From an uncultured Collinsella sp. (GTDB taxonomy: Bacteria > Actinomycetota > Coriobacteriia > Coriobacteriales > Coriobacteriaceae), in contig CAAEBN010000020.1 of assembly GCA_900754075.1 (NCBI GenBank), forward strand, positions 1 to 19,339: 19,339 nucleotides of DNA. The letters are read 5' to 3'. The translations under genes were made by a program, and so were the position numbers. Below, in pieces: positions 12,600 through 19,339 of the stretch (position 1 is its first letter; each line of letters begins with the position of its first letter). Under the pieces are notes generated by a model that saw nothing but the letters and a program-made list of their open reading frames with translations, was not told where the DNA came from and ran no database searches.

Positions 12600-12724
12600 G
12601 GGGTTACAATCTTGAGCGTGGTCTGCCCTTTGTTCTGAAGGGTGTTCACATGCCCTGCACCACGCGCGCATGGCACTGGGATACAATACGCCGATAGCAT
12701 TATTAGGTTTACAGGGGAGCTGCA
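12600..12724 (+). promoter_or_regulatory. Intergenic region with possible internal promoter
   Basis: This 125-bp gap is the largest inside the dcw cluster and sits where murE would be in many bacteria. It holds two TACAAT boxes (12605-12610 and 12682-12687), neither with a clear -35. It also holds a small hairpin, GCCCTT (12625-12630) with AAGGGT (12638-12643). AGGGGAG just before the murF ATG is its ribosome-binding site. No ORF or murE remnant is recognisable. Confidence 0.35.
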
Positions 12725-14149
12725 ATGATAGAGATCGCCGTCAACAACCTCGCGGCCTCAACGGGGGCTCGAACCGTGACGGAAGAAGTCGATCGGGTAT
12801 GCCGCGGGTGCGTTATCGACTCGCGTCAGGTCGAGGAGGGGACGATCTTTGTCGCCTTCCCCGGCGAAAAGGTCGACGGCAATGATTTTGCCTCCCGTGC
12901 CATCGAGTCGGGTGCCGGTGCCGTCGTGATGACGCGCGAGCCCGATGCCGAGCTGGTTTCGTTGGCGCAGGACAAGGGATGCGCCATCTTGCTGACCGAC
13001 GACCCCGAGGAGTTCTTGCTGCGCCTGGCGCATGTATATCGTTTGGAGCTTGGCTGCCTGGTCGTCGGCATTACCGGTTCGATTGGCAAGACGACGACCA
13101 AGGACGTGCTTGCCGCCGTGCTCGCCAAGCGTTATCGCGTCTGGGCCACGAAGGGTAATTTCAACAACTTGATCGGCATGCCGCTCACGGTGCTTTCCGC
13201 TCCGGCCGATACCGAGGTTCTGGTGCTCGAGATGGGCATGAACCATTTTCATGAGATTGAGCGCCTGTCCCAGTCCGCCAACCCCAATCTTGCCATCGTG
13301 AGTAAGATCGGAACTTCCCACATCGGTATCCTGGGCAGCCGCGAGAACATCGCCCGCGCTAAGTCCGAGATTGTCCAGGGCATGCGCGCCGCCGGCGACT
13401 TCTCGCCGTTGCTGGTTTTGGGCGGCGAGGACGACTTTACACCGTTCATTCGCGATACGTTCGCCCAGCCTGCGGGTATTGACGTGATGCTGGCCGGTGT
13501 CTCGGACGACGACGAGGTCCGCGCGCGCGACATTCGCGTCGACGACGAGGGCCATCCGGTCTTTACGCTCGACTTTGGTCAGGGCGACACGGTCGATACC
13601 GTGCTGGCCATTCCCGGCGTGCAGTCCGTGCCCAATGCCGTCAAGGCCGCCGCGGTCGCCTATCGTCTTGGCGTGACGCCCGAGCAGATCGATGCTGCCT
13701 TTAGGGGCCTTACGATCACCGGTCACCGTCAGGAGATCAAGCGCGCCAGGAGCGGAGCACGCATCATCGACGACTCCTATAACGCCAGTGCCGAGTCTAT
13801 GGCCGCCGGCCTCGATTTGCTGTGCTCGCTCATCTGTGACGGTTCGCGCATGGCGATCCTGGGCGAGATGGGCGAGATGGGCGATGAGGCTCCCCGCATG
13901 CATGAGCTCGTGGGCGCCTATGCCGCCGCCAAGAAGCTCGACATGCTCGCGTGCGTCGGCGGCGAGCTGGCTCAGCTCATGGCCGATGCCGCACGTATGA
14001 TGGGTATGGATGAGGACCGCATCCAGGTGTTCTCCGATTATCAGCAGGTGCTCGACCGCATGGGCGGCGCGCTTGAAAATCATGATGTTGTACTGGTCAA
14101 GGGTTCCCGTTTTGTTGAGCTCGACCGCTTTGTGGAAGGTGTGTGCTAG
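12725..14149 (+). CDS. murF: UDP-MurNAc-tripeptide:D-Ala-D-Ala ligase
   Basis: The 474-aa Mur ligase adds D-Ala-D-Ala to the UDP-MurNAc-tripeptide in the cytoplasm, using ATP. Domain 1 has CVIDSRQVEEGTIFVAFPGE (29-48), typical of the MurE/MurF N-terminus. The central ATPase domain has the P-loop GITGSIGKTTTK (115-126), GNFNNLIGMPLT and EMGMNHFHEI. The C-terminal domain has DDSYNAS (349-355), then ILGEMGEMG and VLVKGSRF. The GNFNN and EMGM motifs distinguish MurF from MurE. The start is supported by AGGGGAG a few bases upstream. The mraY ATG follows the stop by 3 bp. Confidence 0.95.
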   Translation: MIEIAVNNLAASTGARTVTEEVDRVCRGCVIDSRQVEEGTIFVAFPGEKVDGNDFASRAIESGAGAVVMTREPDAELVSLAQDKGCAILLTDDPEEFLLRLAHVYRLELGCLVVGITGSIGKTTTKDVLAAVLAKRYRVWATKGNFNNLIGMPLTVLSAPADTEVLVLEMGMNHFHEIERLSQSANPNLAIVSKIGTSHIGILGSRENIARAKSEIVQGMRAAGDFSPLLVLGGEDDFTPFIRDTFAQPAGIDVMLAGVSDDDEVRARDIRVDDEGHPVFTLDFGQGDTVDTVLAIPGVQSVPNAVKAAAVAYRLGVTPEQIDAAFRGLTITGHRQEIKRARSGARIIDDSYNASAESMAAGLDLLCSLICDGSRMAILGEMGEMGDEAPRMHELVGAYAAAKKLDMLACVGGELAQLMADAARMMGMDEDRIQVFSDYQQVLDRMGGALENHDVVLVKGSRFVELDRFVEGVC

Positions 14150-14152
14150 CCC

Positions 14153-15172
14153 ATGTTCGGCAATCCCTCGTATCCTACGTATCAGGCCTTTTTGGGACTT
14201 GGCATTGCGGCCGCCATTGCGCTGCTGCTTATGCCGTGGTGGATCAAGCTGCTGAAGGTTGAGGGTATCGGCCAACAGGTCCGAGCCGACGGCCCCAAGC
14301 GTCATTTGATTAAACAGGGTACGCCGACCATGGGTGGCGTCATCATCCTTGTCGCGATCTCGCTGACCTGCCTGCTGATGGGCAAGCTCACCACCGAGCT
14401 CGTGCTCGTGCTGCTTGCCACGCTGGCCACCGGTGTTCTGGGTCTCATCGACGATCTGACCTCTGTCACGCATGGTCGCTCGCTCGGCCTGACGCCTCAC
14501 GCCAAGATGATCGGTCTGACCATCATCTGCGTCACTTTTACTGTGCTCGCCGTCAATTGGTGCGGCGTCGCCCCCGAGATTCGTTTTCCCGGCGGCCTGA
14601 CGATTGACCTCGGTGTTCTTTCGACCACCATCTGCGGCCTTTCGTTCCCGTGGCTCTACATTGTATTTTGCTGGCTGATGATCGCCGGTCTTTCCAATGC
14701 CGTGAACCTGACCGATGGTCTGGACGGCCTTGCCGGCGGCACTTCCATGATCGCCATGCTCGCCATGGCTGCCATGGCGTTTTTGCACGGTGACGTGAAC
14801 CTGTCCATCTTCTGCACGGCGTGCGCCGGTGCCTGCCTGGGCTTTTTGTGGTTCAACTGCTACCCGGCGAGCATCTTTATGGGCGATACCGGCTCGCTTG
14901 CCCTGGGTGCCGCTTTTGCCTGCACCTCCATCACGACCAACACCGAAGTCGTTTCCCTCATCATCGGCGGTCTGTTTATCGTCGAGACTCTGTCGGTCAT
15001 GATCCAGGTTGTCTATTTCCACTTTACGCACAAGCGTGTCTTCCTTATGGCGCCCATTCATCATCATTTCGAAAAGAAGGGCTGGGCCGAGACCAAGGTC
15101 GTTATCCGTTTTTGGATTATCGCCGCGGCCTTTGGCGCCGTTGGCCTCGCCCTGTTCTTCCAGTTGGGATAG
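14153..15172 (+). CDS. mraY: Phospho-MurNAc-pentapeptide transferase
   Basis: The 339-aa polytopic membrane enzyme transfers phospho-MurNAc-pentapeptide to undecaprenyl phosphate, making lipid I. About ten hydrophobic segments are visible. Conserved cytoplasmic motifs include the Asp pair in GLIDDLTS (D100, D101), NLTDGLDGLAGG (185-196), FMGDTGSLALG (242-252, with D245) and the histidine cluster PIHHHFE (301-307). GTPTMGGV (56-63) is also typical. The start at 14153 is 3 bp after murF with no strong ribosome-binding site between them, so translational coupling is likely. murD starts 9 bp after the stop. Confidence 0.96.
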   Translation: MFGNPSYPTYQAFLGLGIAAAIALLLMPWWIKLLKVEGIGQQVRADGPKRHLIKQGTPTMGGVIILVAISLTCLLMGKLTTELVLVLLATLATGVLGLIDDLTSVTHGRSLGLTPHAKMIGLTIICVTFTVLAVNWCGVAPEIRFPGGLTIDLGVLSTTICGLSFPWLYIVFCWLMIAGLSNAVNLTDGLDGLAGGTSMIAMLAMAAMAFLHGDVNLSIFCTACAGACLGFLWFNCYPASIFMGDTGSLALGAAFACTSITTNTEVVSLIIGGLFIVETLSVMIQVVYFHFTHKRVFLMAPIHHHFEKKGWAETKVVIRFWIIAAAFGAVGLALFFQLG

Positions 15173-15181
15173 TGGTCTTTC

Positions 15182-16588
15182 ATGCCTCTTGCTGATGTCT
15201 TTAGCCTGCTTGTTTTGGGGCAGGGTAAATCCGGTCTCGATGTCGCCCGTTGGGCGTTGGCTCACCCCGAGCGCGTGAGCGCCACGACCGTGTATGGCGG
15301 CGGTAGCTCTGAGCCCAATGACGCCACGCGTGCGCTCGAGGCGCAGGGCGCGTCGTTTGTCTACGGCACCGAGCAGGTCGAGGGTGCCTATGACGTGTGC
15401 GTGACCTGCCCGGGTATCTCGGAGTTCTCGGCCTTCTTTAAGGCCGGGCGTGAGCATGCCGCTCAGATTATGGGCGAGCCCGAGTTTGCCTATTGCCTGT
15501 CTCCCCAAAATTGGATCGCCATCACGGGCACCAACGGCAAGACAACTACCACGTCGCTGACCGATTATCTGCTCAAGGCCGCCGGTGAAGCCAGCGTGGC
15601 CGTCGGCAATATCGGTGAGCCGCCGGTGAACGAGATCGACGGCCGCGCACACAATGAGTGGTTTGTGGCCGAGCTGTCGAGTTATCAGATTGCTACGACC
15701 GCCGAGCTTCATCCTCGCGTGGCGGTACTGCTCAACATCACGCCCGACCACCTGGGCTGGCACAAGAGCCACAAGAACTATGCGCTTGCCAAGATCAAGT
15801 TGTTCGAGAATATGGTCGACGACGACCTCGTGGTTATCGATGTTGAGGATGCCGGCATCCATGAGTTCGATGAGTACATCTACACGCCGGGTCGCCGCAT
15901 CTGCAAGGTCGCTTTTGACGAGCCCGAGGGTGCAGACGCCGCCTTTGTGCGCGACGGCAAGATGGTCGTCCGCCTGAAGGGTGTCGAGACTCAGCTTGTC
16001 GCCACGTCCGAGCTCAAGATCTCGGGCCATCACAATGTCATCAATGCCCTATGTGCCGCCACGGCTGCTCTGGCCGTCGGTGCCGATCCCGAGGGCGTTT
16101 GCCGCGGTTTGGCATCGTTCCAGCCGCTCGAGCACCGCGTGGAGCCGTGTGGCGAGATTGACGGCGTGCGCTACGTCAACGATTCCAAGGCGACCAACAC
16201 CGATGCGGTCGAGAAGGCGCTGACGGCATTTCCCGATGACGACGTGATCTTGCTGCTCGGCGGCCACGATAAGGGCACGCCGCTCACGGACTTCGCGCGC
16301 GTCGTTATGGACAACGTGCGCTCGGTCGTCTGCTTTGGCGATGCGCGCGAGCGCTTCACCGCCGCTATGGACGAGGCCGATGTCGATGGCGATGTGGATA
16401 TCGCCCAGGCGGATGACCTGCGCGACGCCGTGGACGTTGCCCGTTCGCTTTCGAGTCGTGGTGACGTGATCTTACTTTCTCCTGCCTGCTCTTCGTTCGA
16501 TGAGTTCTCGGGCTATGAGGAGCGCGGCCGCGTGTTTAAGGACTACGTGGCTCAGCTTGCCGCTACAGCGAAATCACAAATGGAATAG
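15182..16588 (+). CDS. murD: UDP-MurNAc-L-alanine:D-glutamate ligase
   Basis: The 468-aa cytoplasmic Mur ligase adds D-glutamate to UDP-MurNAc-L-alanine. The N-terminal Rossmann-like domain has VLGQGKSGLDVARW (11-24) and CPGIS (76-80). The central ATPase domain carries GTNGKTTTT (116-124), AELSSYQ (163-169) and NITPDHLGWH (185-194). The C-terminal domain has NDSKATNTDAV (333-343), LLLGGHDKG and LLSPACSSFDEF (431-442). All motifs fit MurD and none needs special explanation. The ATG at 15182 has a poor ribosome-binding site and probably relies on coupling to mraY. The stop codon lies within the ribosome-binding site of ftsW. Confidence 0.95.
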   Translation: MPLADVFSLLVLGQGKSGLDVARWALAHPERVSATTVYGGGSSEPNDATRALEAQGASFVYGTEQVEGAYDVCVTCPGISEFSAFFKAGREHAAQIMGEPEFAYCLSPQNWIAITGTNGKTTTTSLTDYLLKAAGEASVAVGNIGEPPVNEIDGRAHNEWFVAELSSYQIATTAELHPRVAVLLNITPDHLGWHKSHKNYALAKIKLFENMVDDDLVVIDVEDAGIHEFDEYIYTPGRRICKVAFDEPEGADAAFVRDGKMVVRLKGVETQLVATSELKISGHHNVINALCAATAALAVGADPEGVCRGLASFQPLEHRVEPCGEIDGVRYVNDSKATNTDAVEKALTAFPDDDVILLLGGHDKGTPLTDFARVVMDNVRSVVCFGDARERFTAAMDEADVDGDVDIAQADDLRDAVDVARSLSSRGDVILLSPACSSFDEFSGYEERGRVFKDYVAQLAATAKSQME

Positions 16589-16596
16589 GGGTTGCG

Positions 16597-18117
16597 GTGA
16601 GAGAGGAGAGCCCCCGACAAGGTATGAGGAGGCCCGACTCGGACCGTGCTTCCTCACGTCGCACCACACCGCGTTCCAGCCGCGGCGGGCAGTCGTTTAG
16701 CGAACGCTATATTGCCGGCGTTCCCGCCCGTATCATGCGCCCCCGTTTGATATTCATGGCCTGCTTGTTTACCTTGGTATGCTTTGGCCTGCTGATGGTG
16801 TACTCGGCGTCTTCGGTCGAGGCGCTGCACGAGAATGGCTCGGCGACGTTTTTTCTGGGTCGACAGGCCGCGTTTGCCGTGGTCGGTGTTCTGGCGCTGA
16901 TTGCCATCGTGCGCGTTTTGCCGGACAGCTGGTTTGGGGAGGATGTGCTCAGGATCTTCCTTATCGGCATGATAGGGCTACTGCTTCTGGTGTTCTTGGT
17001 GGGCAGCGGCAGCCGTGGCGCCACGCGCTGGCTCAACATCGCCGGTATTCAGTTCCAACCTTCCGAGTTTTTAAAGCCATTTGCCATTGCGTATTCGGCC
17101 ATCATGCTTGATCGCTTCTTTTCGCCCGGTGGCAACATCAACGAATTCCTTCGCAAGATGGGCATCTACCTGGGCATTTCGCTCTTTCTGATCTTTATAC
17201 AGCCCGATTTCGGTACTGTCCTGATCATCCTGTTGACCCTCATGTGCATGGCGTTGTTTGCGGGTCTCGACCCCAGATTTATTATCGGCGTGCTAATCTT
17301 CGGCATTCTCGTGATCGTGATTGCGCTTGTCGCAGAGCCGTACCGTATGGTGCGTATTCAGGTTGCCTTGAACCCTTGGGCCGACGAGTATGGTGACGGC
17401 TATCAGGCCACGCTTGCCATCATGGCCTTTGCCTCGGGCGGTCTGTTCGGCCGTGGCATCGGCAACTCAACCATGAAGTACTCGTATCTGCCCGAGGCGC
17501 ACAATGACTACATCCTGGCCATCATTGGCGAGGAAGTCGGTTTTGTCGGAACCGTGCTGTTCTTCTTGGTGTTTGCGATGCTGATCTACTCGGCGTTTCG
17601 CATTGCCGAGCAGGCGACCGATCGTCGGGGCGCGCTTATGGCGTCTGGCTCTGCGGTCATTCTCGCGGTGCAGTTTTTGATTAACGCGTTGGGCATCCTC
17701 AACGTGTTTCCCATGACGGGCAAACCGTTGCCGTTTATTAGCTACGGCGGTTCGTCGATTATCGTGTCGCTTATGCTTGCCGGGTTGATCCTGCGCGTTT
17801 CGTACGAGAGCGCCCGCCGCGATGAGTATGACCGCCGCCGCGAGAGCTTTGCCGTTATGGATGAGAGTACCGCCGGCGTACCCCACGTGCGCGGCGAGCG
17901 ATCTTCGCGTAACGGTTTTACCGTCCTGGATGGCTCTGCGACCGAGCCGGCAGCCCGTCCACGCCCGCGAACGGCTCCGCAAGGTCGTCCGCAGCGCCCC
18001 AGCCCTCGCAACGCGGGCGGCGGATATAATCGAATCGATTTGAACTCGGACCCGTCGGCGCGTCTGCGCACCGACGACCAGGGACCGCGTGTACGAAGGG
18101 ACTACCATGACCGATAA
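16597..18117 (+). CDS. ftsW: Septal peptidoglycan polymerase FtsW (SEDS family)
   Basis: The 506-aa SEDS glycosyltransferase polymerises lipid II at the septum with the bPBP encoded upstream. The membrane core spans about residues 48-402. It contains YSAS (69-72), FQPSEFLKP (153-161), IQPDFGT (201-207), the catalytic Asp304 in LPEAHNDYILA (298-308) and TGKPLPFISYGGSS (374-387). Both tails are long and basic: residues 1-47 are rich in Arg and Ser, and the last 100 or so are Arg/Pro-rich and probably disordered. The C-tail holds two similar segments, SFAVMDEST (417-425) and GFTVLDGSA (440-448), and ends with DPSARLR (485-491), close to the PBP motif DPASRLR. The GTG start has AGGGG 5 nt upstream; an ATG at 16624 is an alternative. 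Confidence 0.94.
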   Translation: MREESPRQGMRRPDSDRASSRRTTPRSSRGGQSFSERYIAGVPARIMRPRLIFMACLFTLVCFGLLMVYSASSVEALHENGSATFFLGRQAAFAVVGVLALIAIVRVLPDSWFGEDVLRIFLIGMIGLLLLVFLVGSGSRGATRWLNIAGIQFQPSEFLKPFAIAYSAIMLDRFFSPGGNINEFLRKMGIYLGISLFLIFIQPDFGTVLIILLTLMCMALFAGLDPRFIIGVLIFGILVIVIALVAEPYRMVRIQVALNPWADEYGDGYQATLAIMAFASGGLFGRGIGNSTMKYSYLPEAHNDYILAIIGEEVGFVGTVLFFLVFAMLIYSAFRIAEQATDRRGALMASGSAVILAVQFLINALGILNVFPMTGKPLPFISYGGSSIIVSLMLAGLILRVSYESARRDEYDRRRESFAVMDESTAGVPHVRGERSSRNGFTVLDGSATEPAARPRPRTAPQGRPQRPSPRNAGGGYNRIDLNSDPSARLRTDDQGPRVRRDYHDR

Positions 18118-19222
18118 TATGACCGTTGCTATTGCAGCCGGCGGCACGGCAGGACACATCAACCCCGCGCTCGCCTTGGCCGAAGAGCTGCGTGACCGTG
18201 GCCACCACGTTGTGTTCGTGGGCCAGTCGCGCAAGCTCGAGGGTCGTCTGGTCCCCGAGGCTGGGTTTGATTTTGTGCCCATTACGGTCACGGGCTTCGA
18301 CCGCTCCCGTCCTTGGACGGCGCTAACCTCGCTGTGGCGTGTCAACAAGGCCAAGCGTGCGCTCGCCAGTCATTTCTCAAAGGTCGGCAAGCCCGATGCC
18401 GCCATCGGTTTTGGTGCCTATGTCGAGGTTCCGCTGCTGGGGTGGTGCAAGGGCGCAGGCGTTCCGTATCTGCTGCATGAGCAGAACTCTGTTCCGGGCC
18501 TGGCCAACAAGATGATGAACTCCCACGCCGCTCGCGTGTGCATCTCGGTGCCGGCAGCGCGTTCGGTCTTTGAGCGCGAAGGTGACCCTGACCACGTGCT
18601 CATGACCGGCAACCCCGTACGTCGCTCGGTGATCGAGGGCGATCGCCCTCGCGGCCGCAAGGCACTTGGCGTTCCCGAGGACGCTACGCTGCTGCTCGTC
18701 TTTGGCGGTTCACTTGGCGCCCAGCACCTCAACGAGCGCGTGGTCTCGCTCAAAAACGAGCTGCTTTCGCGCAAGAACCTCTATGTGTTGCATTCGACGG
18801 GTGCCGACGGCTTTGAGGAGACCGAGCGCGCTTTGGCGCTGACGCCCGAGGAGGCGAAGCGTTACCGCGTCCAGCCTTACATCGACAACATGGGCGATAT
18901 GCTGGCTGCTGCCGATTTGGTGCTCTCGCGTTCGGGCGCATCGAGCGTGGCCGAGATCGCGGCGCTCGCCGTGCCCTCGGTGCTCGTGCCGTATCCGCAT
19001 GCGACGGCCGACCACCAAACCACCAATGCCCGGTATCTGGTCGACGCCGGGGCCGGCGTGCTCTGCGCCGATGCCGATATCGACGGTTCTGCCTTTGCCG
19101 ATGAGCTGCTGCACCTGGTCGATGACGCGGCGGCGCGCGACGCCATGCGTCAGGCGGCGCGTGGTCTGGCTCAGGATAGGGCCGCCGCTCTTCTGGCCGA
19201 TGCGGTAGAGGGTTTGCGTTAG
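18107..19222 (+). CDS. murG: Lipid II synthase, GlcNAc transferase MurG
   Basis: The 371-aa peripheral membrane GT-B glycosyltransferase adds GlcNAc to lipid I, giving lipid II. The N-domain has the glycine loop GGTAGHINPALA (12-23), GFGAYVEVPL (101-110) and LLHEQNSVPGLANK (122-135). The C-domain has the second glycine loop FGGSLGAQHLNE (199-210) and SRSGASSVAEI (274-284), followed by LVPYPHATADHQ (293-304) for UDP-GlcNAc binding. The ATG at 18107 is preferred because GAAGGG (18095-18100) lies 6 nt upstream and the family N-terminus starts here; a GTG at 18089 would add six residues. The start overlaps the end of ftsW by 11 nt, a sign of coupled translation. Confidence 0.95.
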   Translation: MTDNMTVAIAAGGTAGHINPALALAEELRDRGHHVVFVGQSRKLEGRLVPEAGFDFVPITVTGFDRSRPWTALTSLWRVNKAKRALASHFSKVGKPDAAIGFGAYVEVPLLGWCKGAGVPYLLHEQNSVPGLANKMMNSHAARVCISVPAARSVFEREGDPDHVLMTGNPVRRSVIEGDRPRGRKALGVPEDATLLLVFGGSLGAQHLNERVVSLKNELLSRKNLYVLHSTGADGFEETERALALTPEEAKRYRVQPYIDNMGDMLAAADLVLSRSGASSVAEIAALAVPSVLVPYPHATADHQTTNARYLVDAGAGVLCADADIDGSAFADELLHLVDDAAARDAMRQAARGLAQDRAAALLADAVEGLR

Positions 19223-19319
19223 TTAGACGGGATATCGTCGGTCGCCCTCGCGCTGATGCGGTAGGTGCGGTACAGTTAACGGGTTACAGGCAGTGTTTAC
19301 GCAAGGAGTACACGAGCAC

Positions 19320-19339
19320 ATGGCTGATTCCCAGACTGC
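19320..19339 (+). CDS. murC: Start of a gene, probably UDP-MurNAc:L-alanine ligase
   Basis: An ATG at 19320 opens a frame reading MADSQT before the window ends. AAGGAG (19303-19308) lies 11 nt upstream, a strong but slightly distant ribosome-binding site. Six codons cannot identify a protein. The name rests on murC usually following murG in dcw operons. The 97-bp gap after murG contains TACAGT (19271-19276), a weak possible -10 box, and nothing else clear. Confidence 0.45.

Noticed and set aside
10788..12725. A 645-codon open frame on the - strand opposite the PBP gene
   Set aside because: Same cause as above; its composition is that of reverse-translated GC-rich codons.
12758..16033. A 1091-codon open frame on the - strand opposite murF, mraY and murD
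   Set aside because: It is a shadow of GC-biased coding sequence that rarely uses TTA, CTA and TCA. Its translation is low-complexity and resembles no protein family, and the + strand genes are unmistakable.

Overview
The window looks like chromosomal DNA from a GC-rich, gut-type actinobacterium of the class Coriobacteriia, most likely Collinsella or a close relative. This is an inference from high GC at third codon positions, an arginine deiminase cluster with a YfcC-type carrier, a division and cell-wall (dcw) cluster without murE next to ftsI, and many AAAGGGG-type inverted repeats between genes. No database search was possible. Every gene I can support is on the + strand, and there is no tRNA, rRNA, CRISPR array, prophage or insertion sequence.

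Layout. (1) 1-2811: arginine deiminase pathway, with the C-terminus of arcA, a complete catabolic ornithine carbamoyltransferase (arcB) and a YfcC/DcuC-superfamily carrier that probably exchanges arginine for ornithine. (2) 2812-3418: about 600 bp without a credible gene but dense in structure: alternative hairpins in the arcD 3' UTR, a strong terminator, a 12-bp perfect hairpin, a two-way terminator inside a larger inverted repeat, a direct repeat and a 27-bp stem. (3) 3419-4900: a DUF1846 protein with its own promoter and terminator. (4) 5150-8272: a small winged-helix protein behind a structured leader, then pyrG (CTP synthase) and xerD (tyrosine recombinase) as a tight pair, closed by a long inverted-repeat terminator. 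(5) 8273-8734: a G-rich regulatory region before mraZ, with TGGG boxes, a tandem 24-bp repeat, a potential G-quadruplex and a good promoter whose spacer is a palindrome. (6) 8735-19339: the dcw operon in the order mraZ, rsmH, ftsL, ftsI (bPBP), murF, mraY, murD, ftsW, murG and the first codons of murC.

How the genes work together. ArcA, ArcB and the carrier take up arginine, convert it to citrulline, then to ornithine and carbamoyl phosphate, and export ornithine. The dcw genes make lipid II (MurC, MurD, MurF, MraY, MurG) and polymerise and crosslink it at the septum (FtsW with the bPBP, organised by FtsL). MraZ probably regulates the operon, and RsmH methylates 16S rRNA. PyrG supplies CTP. 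XerD resolves chromosome dimers before division.

I see no clearly new multi-gene system. The observations most worth checking are the short DP-[AS]-[AS]-RLR motif shared by the disordered tails of FtsW and its partner PBP, the unusual region upstream of mraZ, and the cluster of structured repeats after arcD.
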